The position numbers and the translations under genes were made by a program. From NCBI RefSeq assembly GCF_014837035.1, contig NZ_JACSPS010000001.1, forward strand, positions 366,374-430,373: DNA of 64,000 nt, in the 5' to 3' direction. The DNA comes from Kaistella pullorum. Lineage in GTDB: Bacteria; Bacteroidota; Bacteroidia; Flavobacteriales; Weeksellaceae. The notes under the pieces were generated by a model that was not told the DNA's origin, did no database searches, and worked only from the letters and a program-made list of their open reading frames with translations. This document shows, piece by piece, positions 17,265-25,734 of the stretch. Each line of letters begins with the position of its first letter. The first letter of the stretch is position 1.

Positions 17265-17948
17265 ATGAAAAAACTTTCTTCTTTGGTACTCATGTTAATG
17301 ACTGCAATCAGTGCGTTTGGGCAGTTCACGGTGCAGGTTACAGCACCTGGGGTTGTGCAGCTTACGTATGGGGCGGCAAATGATTACTCTATTTACAGCC
17401 CCGGTTTTGAGGTGCCTACTTTCTGGGTGCACGTCTGGAGCAACGCGGGCGACAATTCTACCGGTTCAACTTACAACGATTCATGGAGTAATTCAAACGT
17501 AGAAATGAACTGGAATGCGACAGCTAATGCCTACACCGGAACGATCAACCTGAATACCAAAATTTTCACGGATGGCAACCGCGTTTTTCCGACCGGAACT
17601 ACGGTAAACAATTTAGGATTCGTGTTTAAAAATCAACAGAACGGCGCTACGAACCAATCCGGTGATCTTACAGCTACAAATTTTGGCTTTACTCCCACCA
17701 CTCTGGTGTCTTTGGCCGTTTCACAAAATGATGTTTCGCAGAAAGCATTTGTAGCGGACGGAAAACTTTTCACACCGTTTTTGGGTAAGATTTCTGTGAC
17801 CGTTTATGATATGTCCGGGAAGATTGTTAAGTGTCTTGTTACGCAGAACACCAACGCTGGAATTGATCTAGGCATTACACAGAGCGGAAATTACGTGGCA
17901 CAAATCAGCAGCGCTAAGCAAACTGAGACAGTAAAATTCAGAAAATAA
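17265..17948 (+). CDS. Secreted protein with T9SS type A sorting domain
   Basis: A 227-aa protein with a signal peptide (KKLSSLVLMLMTAISAFGQ). Its N-terminal beta-rich domain is dense in Asn, Trp and Thr (WVHVWSNAGDNSTGS, WNATANAYTGTINL), of a carbohydrate-binding or Ig-like type. The last 75 residues are a type IX secretion C-terminal domain: ISVTVYDMSGKIVKCLV, then SGNYVAQISSAKQTETVKFRK. It should be exported by the T9SS and released or anchored after cleavage. TAATTTTG at 17231-17238 is a plausible -7 box, and a strong terminator follows. The mature function is unknown. Confidence 0.87.
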   Translation: MKKLSSLVLMLMTAISAFGQFTVQVTAPGVVQLTYGAANDYSIYSPGFEVPTFWVHVWSNAGDNSTGSTYNDSWSNSNVEMNWNATANAYTGTINLNTKIFTDGNRVFPTGTTVNNLGFVFKNQQNGATNQSGDLTATNFGFTPTTLVSLAVSQNDVSQKAFVADGKLFTPFLGKISVTVYDMSGKIVKCLVTQNTNAGIDLGITQSGNYVAQISSAKQTETVKFRK

Positions 17949-17972
17949 ATTTCAATTTTTTTATTTTATATA

Positions 17973-18000
17973 AAAGGCTGCAGCTCTGCAGCCTTTATTT
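17973..18000 (+). terminator. Rho-independent terminator after the T9SS substrate gene
   Basis: A perfect 11-bp stem, AAAGGCTGCAG (17973-17983) with CTGCAGCCTTT (17986-17996), has a 2-nt loop as written (in practice the top pairs open) and a T-rich tail. Confidence 0.9.
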
Positions 18001-18026
18001 GTTTTGAAAAAGTGCTTCAAAAGGCA

Positions 18027-18034
18027 TAAATTTG
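18027..18034 (+). promoter_or_regulatory. -7 promoter box of the HU-CCDC81 gene
   Basis: TAAATTTG matches the consensus. The ATG at 18041 begins only 6 nt after the box, so the transcript would be leaderless or nearly so. Confidence 0.5.
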
Positions 18035-18040
18035 CACGAT

Positions 18041-18754
18041 ATGGGTTTTATATCTCTCATTTTAGAATTTCTGAAGAGTAACCGCCGGCTTTCATTTGCC
18101 GGTTTCGGAACTTTTTATCTTCAAAATATTCCTGCGCAGATAGAATCTGACGCCAAAACCATTTCTCCACCCGGTATTGAAGTGGGCTTTGACGATTCCG
18201 ACGGTACCGATACGGAAGATTTTGCTGCGTTTGTCGCGTCCAGGAAAGCCATTTCTGTGCAGGAAGCTGCTGCAGAAATCCTGAAACAGGTCAATTTCTG
18301 GAAAGCCGCACTTCAGAAAGAGGAAAGCCTTGCGATAGAAGGCGTCGGGAAGTTTTTTCTAAATGACAGCACACTCGTCTTTCGCGGCGAGAGGCTGCAG
18401 AATACCGCACCGGATTTTTACGGTCTTGAAGAAATTAATCTTGCTAAAATCGCCAAACCCAGCAAATCGCGGAAAGCAGATTATAAACTTGGGACATCTG
18501 CATATTGGCTTCTGCCACTGATCTTAATTATTTCTGTGCTCTTTTATTTAGGTATCGCAAAACCGGAACTGATTTTCGGCGCACGGACCCATTTTGAAAC
18601 TCCGAAACCTACACCGGTGAAAGTTGTAAAACCTTCCCGTCCGGATTCTTTACAAATTCAAATAAAATCAGACCCAAGCGTCACAGACAGCATAATAAAT
18701 CCGGCGAACGCCACTACATCTTTAAAAAATAAAAGTACACGATGGGGAAAATAA
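18041..18754 (+). CDS. HU-CCDC81-type membrane protein without SPOR domain
   Basis: A 237-aa protein with two IHF/HU-like repeats of the prokaryotic CCDC81 type: LKSNRRLSFAGFGTFYL near residue 10 and LQKEESLAIEGVGKFFL near 90. A basic linker, one membrane helix (AYWLLPLILIISVLFYLGIA, about 155-175) and a Pro/Lys-rich tail follow. Related Bacteroidota proteins usually end in a SPOR peptidoglycan-binding domain. Here the protein stops about 60 residues after the helix, so that domain is absent. Its 3' end overlaps the thioesterase gene by 13 bp. A link between cytoplasmic HU-like domains and the envelope is inferred from topology. Confidence 0.72.
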   Translation: MGFISLILEFLKSNRRLSFAGFGTFYLQNIPAQIESDAKTISPPGIEVGFDDSDGTDTEDFAAFVASRKAISVQEAAAEILKQVNFWKAALQKEESLAIEGVGKFFLNDSTLVFRGERLQNTAPDFYGLEEINLAKIAKPSKSRKADYKLGTSAYWLLPLILIISVLFYLGIAKPELIFGARTHFETPKPTPVKVVKPSRPDSLQIQIKSDPSVTDSIINPANATTSLKNKSTRWGK

Positions 18755-19257
18755 AAAAAGCCGCTGATTCTCTGACGGTTATGACGAATATCGTACTGCC
18801 GAACGAAACCAATTCCCTTAGAAACCTGTTTGGTGGCGAACTGCTCGCTAAAATGGACCGTTGCGCGTCTATATCAGCAGCAAGACATTGCGAGCGCCGC
18901 GTGGTGACAGCGTCTGTGAATCATGTTTCATTCAACCATCCTATTCCCGAAGGTGGCATTGTGGTGCTGGAGTCCAAAGTTTCGCGGGCATTTTCTACTT
19001 CGATGGAAATCTACGTCGATGTTTGGTTGGATGATCCTATCAATCAAAAAAAAATACATACCAACGAGGGTATCTACACCTTTGTTGCGGTCGACGAGTT
19101 TAACAGGCCGATCCCGATTCCGCATATGGAACCTGAAACGGAAGAGGAAAAACAGAGGTTTGATGCAGCTTTGCGACGTAAGGAACTGTCGCTGATTCTC
19201 TCTGGCCGAATGAAAGCGGCGGATTCCATCGAGCTTAAAAAGCTTTTCAGCAGCTAA
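18742..19257 (+). CDS. Acyl-CoA thioesterase (hotdog fold)
   Basis: A 171-aa hotdog-domain thioesterase of the YciA/BACH group that hydrolyses acyl-CoA to free acid and CoA. The N-terminal block VLPNETNSLRNLFGGELLAKMD carries the catalytic Asn/Asp region, and ASVNHVSFNHPIPEGGIVVL followed by ESKV is the core strand-helix pattern. The C-terminal tail is charged and helical. The start overlaps the preceding gene by 13 bp, so it is probably coupled to it. Substrate range cannot be read from sequence. Confidence 0.9.
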   Translation: MGKIKKAADSLTVMTNIVLPNETNSLRNLFGGELLAKMDRCASISAARHCERRVVTASVNHVSFNHPIPEGGIVVLESKVSRAFSTSMEIYVDVWLDDPINQKKIHTNEGIYTFVAVDEFNRPIPIPHMEPETEEEKQRFDAALRRKELSLILSGRMKAADSIELKKLFSS

Positions 19258-19284
19258 AAAACGCCTTTTTATACAGCTTTTCGA

Positions 19285-20220
19285 ATGAAAATTCTGCAAA
19301 TTGACAAAAACCATCCGCTCCTTACCGACCAGCTGACAGCGGCTGGCTTTATGATAGAAGATGACTTCAGTTCAACTTACGCGGAAATTTGCGAGAAAAT
19401 CTCCGTGTATGATGGAATTATCATCCGCAGCCGGATTCCGATTGATCAAAATCTGCTCGAGAACGCAACACAGCTAAAATTTATCGCACGCGTAGGTTCC
19501 GGAATGGAAAATATCGATTGTGAATTTGCGAAAAGCAAAGGAATCGAACTCATCAACTCACCCGAAGGAAACCGCGATTCTGTTGCAGAACATGTTTTGG
19601 GGATGCTTCTGATGCTGATGCACAGACTTCAGATCGCTGCTTCGGAAGTAAAAAACGGCATTTGGCGACGCGAGGAAAACCGCGGTGACGAACTTCGCGG
19701 TAAAACTCTTGGCGTCATCGGCTACGGCGTGATGGGAAAAGCTGTGGCCAGGAGACTTTCGGGCTTTGGCGTTAAGGTAATATTCTACGATATTCGGCCT
19801 GATCTTTCGGATGAATTCGCGGAACAGGTTTCCTTAGAAGATTTAAAAAAAGAAGCGGACATACTGAGCATTCATTTGCCCGAAACGCCGGAAACATTGC
19901 ATTTTGTGAATGAAAAAATGATTTCGGAAATGCTGAAAGATTTCTATTTGGTGAATACGGCGCGCGGAAAAAACGTAAACACGAAAGACCTAGTCAATGC
20001 TTTAACTTCGGGAAAAATCAAAGGTGCATGTTTAGATGTGCTGGAATTTGAAAAACCGTCATTTGAGAACCTGGAGATTGTAAATGAAGACTTAAATTAC
20101 CTCTTAAATACTGATAATGTAATCGTTACACCACACATTGCCGGGTGGACAGTTCAAAGCAAAAAGATGCTCGCACAGGTGATCGTCGATAAAATCAAAG
20201 CGAAATTTCAGCCAAATTAA
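19285..20220 (+). CDS. D-isomer 2-hydroxyacid dehydrogenase (SerA-like)
   Basis: A 311-aa NAD-dependent 2-hydroxyacid dehydrogenase with the Rossmann motif LGVIGYGVMGKAVARRL near 145. The catalytic Arg is in LVNTARGKNVNT, a Glu in CLDVLEFEK and the catalytic His in VTPHIAGWT. Similarity to 3-phosphoglycerate dehydrogenase is evident, but the C-terminal ACT domain of long SerA forms is missing and no serC is nearby. A role in serine synthesis is therefore plausible but not proved. The gene lies 27 bp after the thioesterase gene on the same strand. Confidence 0.88.
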   Translation: MKILQIDKNHPLLTDQLTAAGFMIEDDFSSTYAEICEKISVYDGIIIRSRIPIDQNLLENATQLKFIARVGSGMENIDCEFAKSKGIELINSPEGNRDSVAEHVLGMLLMLMHRLQIAASEVKNGIWRREENRGDELRGKTLGVIGYGVMGKAVARRLSGFGVKVIFYDIRPDLSDEFAEQVSLEDLKKEADILSIHLPETPETLHFVNEKMISEMLKDFYLVNTARGKNVNTKDLVNALTSGKIKGACLDVLEFEKPSFENLEIVNEDLNYLLNTDNVIVTPHIAGWTVQSKKMLAQVIVDKIKAKFQPN

Positions 20221-20303
20221 CATTCTTTTATGACGGCAGTCTTACCTTTTTCTGCTTAAAACCTCTTACCTTGCGTCACTTTTTAAGCTCAACTGCCTTT
20301 TTA

Positions 20304-21578
20304 ATGACAACATTCCGAAGGATTTTTCTACTTCTTTTTTTCAGTTTACTGATTTTCTCATGTAACAAACAAAATGAGGAAACTGTACCGCCAACGGACC
20401 TTCCAAATTTCAGCGCAATAGACCTCGACGGTATCTTTAAAAATAAAGACAACCGCCTGAAAAACAAAGATTCGATCGTCAGCGTAATCGATAATTATTA
20501 CGAAAAGGTTTGGGAAAAAGGGGACCTTTGGGGTAGCTTGCTCATAGCTAAAGGCGACAAAATAATCTACGAAAGTTACCGTGGCTACAGCCAGGATAAC
20601 AGACAGGCGCCCATTAATGATACAGTGGCACTGCACGTAGCATCGGTTTCGAAATCAATTACTGCAATCGCGACACTGAAACTGGTGGAAGCCGGCAAGA
20701 TCGGCCTACATGATCCGCTTTCAAAATATTTTCCGGGATTTCCGTATCCAAAAGTCACTGTTTTCAACCTGCTGAACCAACGCAGCGGTTTGCCCAAATA
20801 TGAATATTTCGTGGAAAAGATTTCTCCTGCACCGGCAGAAGTTTCTAAAAAATTCCTGACCAACCGTGACATCGTAAATCTACTTATCCGTTACAAACCG
20901 GAGCTTTCGCGGCCCACCGATACAGGTTTTATGTATTGCAACACCAATTATGCGCTGCTTGCATCCCTGGTGGAAAAAGTGACGGGCGTTCCGTTTCCGG
21001 AGGCGATGCAGCAAATTGTCTTCCGGCCATTAAAAATGAAGGATACGTATATATTCCAGGAAAAAGACACTGCTACGGCTGCGAAATCTTTCTTGCAGCG
21101 CGGGCCTAAAGTTTATCCTTATGACAGGCTTGATGCCATCTACGGCGACAAAAATGTGTACACCACTCCACGTGACCTTTTGAATTTCTCTAAGGCACTT
21201 TATGCCAAAAATTTCCTTCGCGCAGACCTTCACAATATGGTCTTTGAGCCGTACAGCAATGAGCGTCCGGGCGTGAATAATTATGGACTCGGATTCCGGA
21301 TGAAGATTTTCAACAATGGCGAAAAACTCACGTACCACAACGGATGGTGGCACGGTACTAATTCTGTGTTTGCGCATCTATTGAAGTCTAATGTCACCAT
21401 AATTGCGATTGGCAACAAATATTCGCAAAGAGTTTACACGTCGCTGGCACTTTCAGGACTTTTTGAAAACTTTCCGGCAGAAACCGAAAAACTGGCGAAA
21501 CTGATGCACGAAAATTCTGCACCGATTGCTCCCGTGGTACCTCCGGAAACAAACGCCGGCGAGCCTTACAGCGAATAA
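20304..21578 (+). CDS. Serine hydrolase lipoprotein (beta-lactamase/PBP fold)
   Basis: A 424-aa predicted lipoprotein with lipobox LLIFSC near residue 18. It belongs to the class C beta-lactamase-like hydrolase family. The catalytic SxxK is SVSK in HVASVSKSITAIAT, the Tyr motif is YCNTNYALLASLVEKVTG, and HNG in YHNGWWHGTNS takes the place of the KTG-type triad. This fold covers D-amino-acid peptidases, esterases and penicillin-recycling enzymes, so the substrate is open. The ATG at 20304 gives a compact lipoprotein signal. A TTG 33 bp upstream is in frame but would add a non-signal extension. Confidence 0.88.
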   Translation: MTTFRRIFLLLFFSLLIFSCNKQNEETVPPTDLPNFSAIDLDGIFKNKDNRLKNKDSIVSVIDNYYEKVWEKGDLWGSLLIAKGDKIIYESYRGYSQDNRQAPINDTVALHVASVSKSITAIATLKLVEAGKIGLHDPLSKYFPGFPYPKVTVFNLLNQRSGLPKYEYFVEKISPAPAEVSKKFLTNRDIVNLLIRYKPELSRPTDTGFMYCNTNYALLASLVEKVTGVPFPEAMQQIVFRPLKMKDTYIFQEKDTATAAKSFLQRGPKVYPYDRLDAIYGDKNVYTTPRDLLNFSKALYAKNFLRADLHNMVFEPYSNERPGVNNYGLGFRMKIFNNGEKLTYHNGWWHGTNSVFAHLLKSNVTIIAIGNKYSQRVYTSLALSGLFENFPAETEKLAKLMHENSAPIAPVVPPETNAGEPYSE

Positions 21579-21594
21579 TTTCTTATTTTTGCGC

Positions 21595-21602
21595 AAATAC
21601 CT
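21595..21602 (+). promoter_or_regulatory. -7 box upstream of the Ig-like lipoprotein gene
   Basis: TATTTTTG matches TAnnTTTG. It ends 5 nt before the ATG at 21608, so a leaderless transcript is possible. I see no -33 TTG at normal distance. Confidence 0.4.
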
Positions 21603-21607
21603 TTTTA

Positions 21608-23275
21608 ATGAAGAAAGTTGTCTTTCTTTTTCTGAGTCTTCTGCTTTTTTCATGCGCACGCGTGGGATCGCCGGTCGGTGGTGACAAAGACACTTTGCCG
21701 CCGCAGGTAGTCGGTTCAAATATTGATACTTCGAGAGTGAACGTTCCGCGTGACATCCGTGAGCTCAGAATAGATTTTGATGAGTATATCACCTTGAAAG
21801 ACATCAACAGACAGCTTATCATTTCTCCACCACTGCGCAAGATGACCAAGATCATCCCGTCCGGCTTGGCAAATAAATATCTGCTCATCAAATGGGATGA
21901 TACCCTGCAGGCCAACACCACTTATAATTTTAATTTTGGTAATGCTATTCAGGATAACAACGAGGGTAACCCGCTCCGCTACTATAATTTTGCTTTTTCT
22001 ACCGGTGAAAAAATAGACGACCTATACATCAGTGGCGAACTGAAAGATCTGATGGCAGAAGAAACTTCGGTTTCTACCGAAAAAGATTTGGTAGTAGGTT
22101 TATATACGGCAAAAGATTCTATGGAATACCGCCAGAAGCCGTATTATATAACGAAAGCAGATCCGGACGGCTATTTTGAACTCAACTACCTTTCACCGGG
22201 CACTTATCGTATTTTAGCCTTCGAAGACGGAAATTCAAACTCCGTGTATGATGCCGGAAAAGAAAATGTTGCATTTTTAAAGGAACCTGTTGTTTTGGAC
22301 AAAAATATTTCAGGTCTCAATCTCACCTTGTATCCATCCCGAAAAGCGGTGAAATATGTGGAAATGAAGGAGGCGCCGGGTGGAATCCTGATGACATTTG
22401 AAGGCAATCCGCAAACGGTAAATGTACTTTCTTTAAATGAAAAACTGCAGGATTATAAGGTGACACACAAGCCAAAATCAGATTCTGTACATATTTGGTT
22501 CGATGCGCAGAAACAGGATGTGGGAATCTCGGCCAGCGAAAATTTGCGTTTCAGTTATGATGACGGTTTTAAGAAAGATTCTGTGTCACTTTTCTACCGT
22601 TACAATACGCGGAATGAGCTCACACTTTCAAATAACCAAGGTAATTTGTTAGCACCAGGTGACGGCTTTACCATTTCTTCAAATTATATTATCGACAGCA
22701 TCCAACCCGAAAAGTGGACCTTGGTCTCCGACAGTCTGTCGCAGCCGTTTACCGCACGTATCAACGAAAACAACCGTTTTGAAGTAAACATTCAAAGTGA
22801 ATTTAAAGAAGGCAAAAAATATTCGCTCACCGTTCCACGCGAAACTTTAAGTTCGTTTTATGTTTCGGTCCCGAAATCTTACCGTTTCGACTTCGAGGCG
22901 GATAAGACCGAAAATTACGGTTCGCTGGTGCTTACTTTAGAAAACATGCCTGAAAATACATTCTGGCTGCAACTTCTTACGGATAACAATAAGATTGCTT
23001 ATTCTTCCACAGGTAAAACCGCGGTATTTACGTTTAATGCATTGAAGCCAGGAAGTTACAAAGTCCGGATCTTGGTTGATAATAACGAAAACGGCATCTG
23101 GGATTCTGCGGATTTACTCACCGACGAGTTCGCTGAAGACGTTTATATCCTCAATAAAACCATTGAGATTAGACCCTTGTGGGAAATACGTGAAACCTGG
23201 GACCTGAAAGCTGCCGAGGATAAACCCGGGCTGCAGTCATCCGGCGAAACTAGTTCTACGCCTGTAATTCCATAA
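21608..23275 (+). CDS. Ig-like domain lipoprotein
   Basis: A 555-aa lipoprotein with lipobox LLLFSC near residue 16. It opens with the characteristic CARVGSPVGGDKDTLPPQVV, then an SbsA-like Ig domain (Big_5 type) reading LRIDFDEYITLKDINRQLI and continuing SPPLRKM. Two later segments, GTYRILAFEDGNSNSVYD near 195 and SYKVRILVDNNENGIWD near 480, are repeated carboxypeptidase-like/transthyretin-type folds. The family is conserved in Bacteroidota with no assigned function; surface or periplasmic structural roles are inferred. The stop overlaps the next ATG (TAATG), so it is co-translated with the haem-binding gene. Confidence 0.88.
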   Translation: MKKVVFLFLSLLLFSCARVGSPVGGDKDTLPPQVVGSNIDTSRVNVPRDIRELRIDFDEYITLKDINRQLIISPPLRKMTKIIPSGLANKYLLIKWDDTLQANTTYNFNFGNAIQDNNEGNPLRYYNFAFSTGEKIDDLYISGELKDLMAEETSVSTEKDLVVGLYTAKDSMEYRQKPYYITKADPDGYFELNYLSPGTYRILAFEDGNSNSVYDAGKENVAFLKEPVVLDKNISGLNLTLYPSRKAVKYVEMKEAPGGILMTFEGNPQTVNVLSLNEKLQDYKVTHKPKSDSVHIWFDAQKQDVGISASENLRFSYDDGFKKDSVSLFYRYNTRNELTLSNNQGNLLAPGDGFTISSNYIIDSIQPEKWTLVSDSLSQPFTARINENNRFEVNIQSEFKEGKKYSLTVPRETLSSFYVSVPKSYRFDFEADKTENYGSLVLTLENMPENTFWLQLLTDNNKIAYSSTGKTAVFTFNALKPGSYKVRILVDNNENGIWDSADLLTDEFAEDVYILNKTIEIRPLWEIRETWDLKAAEDKPGLQSSGETSSTPVIP

Positions 23276-23733
23276 TGAAAATATTTCTGAATATAATTTA
23301 TTGGACACTGATTGTCACCGCGCTGATCCAGTTTGTGCCCGTAGACCGAAGCAATAAACCCGTAAAGCAGGAGGAGAACTTCGTCTACCTTCTCAACACG
23401 CCACCGGCCGTACGCCAAATTTTGAAAAAAGCTTGCTATGACTGTCATTCAAACGAAACCGTGTATCCTGACTATGCCTTTGTAGCTCCAATTTCCTGGT
23501 CAGTTAAAAATCACGTAAACGAAGGTCGGGAGCATTTAAACCTTTCTGTTTGGGGAAGGTACAATCCTGATCTAAAGAAAAGTATGCTCGAAAACAGCGT
23601 CCATTCGGTAAAAGAATATGCGATGCCGCTGCCAGCCTACATCACACGTCATCCCGAAGCCAATCTTACGAAGGCTGAACGCGTGTTACTTACAAATTAT
23701 TTTGAAGAAATTCTTAAATCGGGCGCGTATTAG
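23275..23733 (+). CDS. Haem-binding domain protein (c-type)
   Basis: A 152-aa protein with one N-terminal membrane anchor or signal (IFLNIIYWTLIVTALIQFV) and a single CXXCH in ACYDCHSNETVYPDYA. Conserved tryptophan and Met/His positions (APISWSVKNHVNEGREHLN, YAMPLPAYITRHPEA) fit the Bacteroidota Haem_bd domain family. A covalently bound c-haem exposed to the periplasm is expected. It is coupled to the Ig-like lipoprotein gene by a TAATG overlap. Its electron partner is unknown. It converges with the next gene, overlapping its stop by 4 bp. Confidence 0.9.
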   Translation: MKIFLNIIYWTLIVTALIQFVPVDRSNKPVKQEENFVYLLNTPPAVRQILKKACYDCHSNETVYPDYAFVAPISWSVKNHVNEGREHLNLSVWGRYNPDLKKSMLENSVHSVKEYAMPLPAYITRHPEANLTKAERVLLTNYFEEILKSGAY

Positions 23734-24062
23734 TTACGGCGAACTGTCCTTGGGCGGTTGAAAATTGAAAGTAAAACGCCGGCAAACAAACCAATAGTCT
23801 TAATCACCGCAAACTGTGAATCCTGTGGAAGGAAAGCACCGATAATACAAAGCGCTGCCGCTGCGTACATAGGATACAGCATGTTCTTATTGGCGAGCGT
23901 AGGTGCCTGAAAATAGAAACTGGCTCCGATCAAGACATAGAAAACCTTGTTGTACAGCAGATCATTTATTTCGGGTGAAAAAAGGTTGAAAAAACCTACG
24001 ATAAGGCAAAGTAATGCGGCAATCGAAAGGATTCCCTGGATGGTTTGTGTATTGGTATTCAT
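23730..24062 (-). CDS. Small four-helix membrane protein, unknown function
   Basis: A 110-aa hydrophobic protein with about four membrane segments (ILSIAALLCLIVGFFNLF, VFYVLIGASFYFQAP, MLYPMYAAAALCIIGAFL, TIGLFAGVLLSIF) and a basic C-terminus (NRPRTVRRN). The family is not recognised. Its ATG directly abuts the panB stop, so it is expressed with panB; nothing in the sequence ties it to pantothenate chemistry. Conservation of the pairing could show whether the link is real. Confidence 0.7.
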   Translation of the reverse strand: MNTNTQTIQGILSIAALLCLIVGFFNLFSPEINDLLYNKVFYVLIGASFYFQAPTLANKNMLYPMYAAAALCIIGAFLPQDSQFAVIKTIGLFAGVLLSIFNRPRTVRRN

Positions 24063-24878
24063 TTAGTAACTTTCATTTTGATTAGGGAAATCAGCAGTTT
24101 TCACATCTTTTACGAATTGTGAAACTGCGCCTGTGATTTCTGTATAAAGGTCGAGGTAGCGCCTGAGGAATTTAGGCGAAAAACCGTGGTTCATCCCCAC
24201 CATGTCGTGATATACCAGCACCTGACCATCACAGTCTGCGCCGGCACCAATCCCGATGGTTGGAATTGTGATATTTTCAGTGACTTTTTTCGCCAGGTTC
24301 GCCGGAATTTTCTCCAGTACAAGCGCAAAACAGCCGAGTTCTTCCAGTAATTTAGCATCGCTCAAGAGTTTTTCAGCTTCCGCTTCCTCTTTTGCACGAA
24401 CTTTATACGTCCCGAACTGGTAGATGGACTGCGGCGTAAGGCCGAGGTGACCCATCACAGGGATACCGGCATTGATGATTTTCCGGATCGATTCTTCAAT
24501 TTCGATGCCGCCTTCTATCTTCACCGCATGTGCACCGCCTTCCTTCATCATGCGTACCGCTGACTCAAGTGCCTTGTCCGGATTGCTTTGGTAGGAACCA
24601 AACGGCAAATCTGCAACCACCAGTGCACGCTGTACACCGCGCACCACACATTGGGTGTGGTAGATCATTTGGTCTAAGGTAATAGGAAGTGTCGTTTCAA
24701 AACCTGCCATCACATTTGCGGCAGAATCACCGATGAGGATTGATTCTACGCCACCGGCATCCACCATTTTCGCGGTAGTGAAATCATATGCCGTAAGCAT
24801 GGTGATTTTCTCTTTGTCGAATTTCATTTTTCGCAAAGTTTCGGTGGTTATTTTCTTTATTTCGGAATGTACAGACAT
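24063..24878 (-). CDS. panB: Ketopantoate hydroxymethyltransferase
   Basis: Adds a hydroxymethyl group from methylene-tetrahydrofolate to alpha-ketoisovalerate, giving ketopantoate for CoA synthesis. The 271-aa product has MLTAYDFTTAKMVDAGGVES with ILIGDSAANVMAG (metal-binding Asp), HAVKIEGG (catalytic Lys region) and PVMGHLGLTPQS. Length is normal. coaX at 62.6 kb acts later in the same pathway, but the two are not linked. It is followed without a gap by the small membrane-protein gene. Confidence 0.97.
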   Translation of the reverse strand: MSVHSEIKKITTETLRKMKFDKEKITMLTAYDFTTAKMVDAGGVESILIGDSAANVMAGFETTLPITLDQMIYHTQCVVRGVQRALVVADLPFGSYQSNPDKALESAVRMMKEGGAHAVKIEGGIEIEESIRKIINAGIPVMGHLGLTPQSIYQFGTYKVRAKEEAEAEKLLSDAKLLEELGCFALVLEKIPANLAKKVTENITIPTIGIGAGADCDGQVLVYHDMVGMNHGFSPKFLRRYLDLYTEITGAVSQFVKDVKTADFPNQNESY

Positions 24879-24929
24879 TAGGTTTGTTTTAAAATAATTA
24901 TTAACCGGCTGCGCAAAAATTTAGAAATA

Positions 24930-25643
24930 CTACAATGTCACGTGACCCAGCTTGATGAGTTTTTCGTGATTCAATATTTTTAAATTCCGCCCGTCAGCTT
25001 CGATCAGGCCGTCCTGTTTGAATTCTGAAATCAAGCGTATCGCGCTCTCTGTGGCAGTTCCCACCAAATTAGCGATTTCTTCACGGGTTAACGTGATTTT
25101 GATAAAGCCTTCCGGGTCTGTACCCAATTTCTGTTCGAGCAGCAGCAGAATTTCGGCAAGGCGTTCACGCACTGTCTTTTGTGCTAAAACTGTCACCGTA
25201 TTTGAAGATTCGCCAAGTTCAAACGCAATTTTCTGTAGCATAACGAAAGACAGTTTCGGAAATACTTCCAGCAGATGAAGAAAAACATCTGATGGTAAAA
25301 AAGTAGCTTCCACGTCGGTCATCGCCTCTGCTTTTGCCTGAAACTGCTCACCACAAAGCAATGAACGATACCCAATAAGATCACCTTCTTTGATGAATCG
25401 CAGGATCTGCTCTTTTCCGTAAACACCTTGCTTGCTGAGTTTTGCGGTTCCTTTATTCAAAAAATAAACGCCGTTTGGCGTTCCTCCATCATCAAAAATG
25501 GTCTGTCCCTTGCGGAATTTCAGGTTTTGTTTTGCGTTAACATAGCGCGAATAATCTTCGGCAGACAACATTTCCTTAAACGACTCATCACTAAATACTT
25601 GTAATAGATTTTCCTCGATCAACTTTTGTTTTTCCAGCGACAT
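24930..25643 (-). CDS. Crp/Fnr-family transcriptional regulator
   Basis: A 237-aa regulator with an N-terminal cyclic-nucleotide-like beta-roll (FRKGQTIFDDGGTPNGVYFL followed by NKGTAKL) and a C-terminal winged helix (TREEIANLVGTATESAIRLI). It lacks the N-terminal cysteine cluster of oxygen-sensing Fnr, so direct Fe-S sensing is unlikely. It is divergent from the cbb3 oxidase maturation gene ccoI, which suggests it controls that cluster. A perfect inverted repeat flanks the shared promoter region. The effector is unknown. Confidence 0.92.
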   Translation of the reverse strand: MSLEKQKLIEENLLQVFSDESFKEMLSAEDYSRYVNAKQNLKFRKGQTIFDDGGTPNGVYFLNKGTAKLSKQGVYGKEQILRFIKEGDLIGYRSLLCGEQFQAKAEAMTDVEATFLPSDVFLHLLEVFPKLSFVMLQKIAFELGESSNTVTVLAQKTVRERLAEILLLLEQKLGTDPEGFIKITLTREEIANLVGTATESAIRLISEFKQDGLIEADGRNLKILNHEKLIKLGHVTL

Positions 25644-25646
25644 ATT

Positions 25647-25713
25647 TTATGACATTTATCAGCAAAAATAGGAATTATAAAGCCTTGGCACAAATATAAT
25701 TGTCATAAGTTTG
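25647..25713. promoter_or_regulatory. Divergent crp/ccoI promoter region with inverted repeat
   Basis: Plus strand: TTG (25685-25687), 18 nt, TAAGTTTG (25706-25713) drives ccoI. Minus strand: TATTTTTG (25670-25663) lies 19 nt before the regulator ATG. TTATGACA (25647-25654) and TGTCATAA (25701-25708) are perfect 8-bp inverted copies 46 bp apart. One sits in the regulator leader next to its ATG. The other overlaps the ccoI -7 box, a position suited to repression. Confidence 0.65.
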
Positions 25714-25734
25714 CATTCCTTTTTTGACCTTATA

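Noticed and set aside
20271-20303. TTG start for the serine hydrolase lipoprotein
   Set aside because: It adds 11 residues before an otherwise normal lipoprotein signal; the ATG at 20304 fits better.
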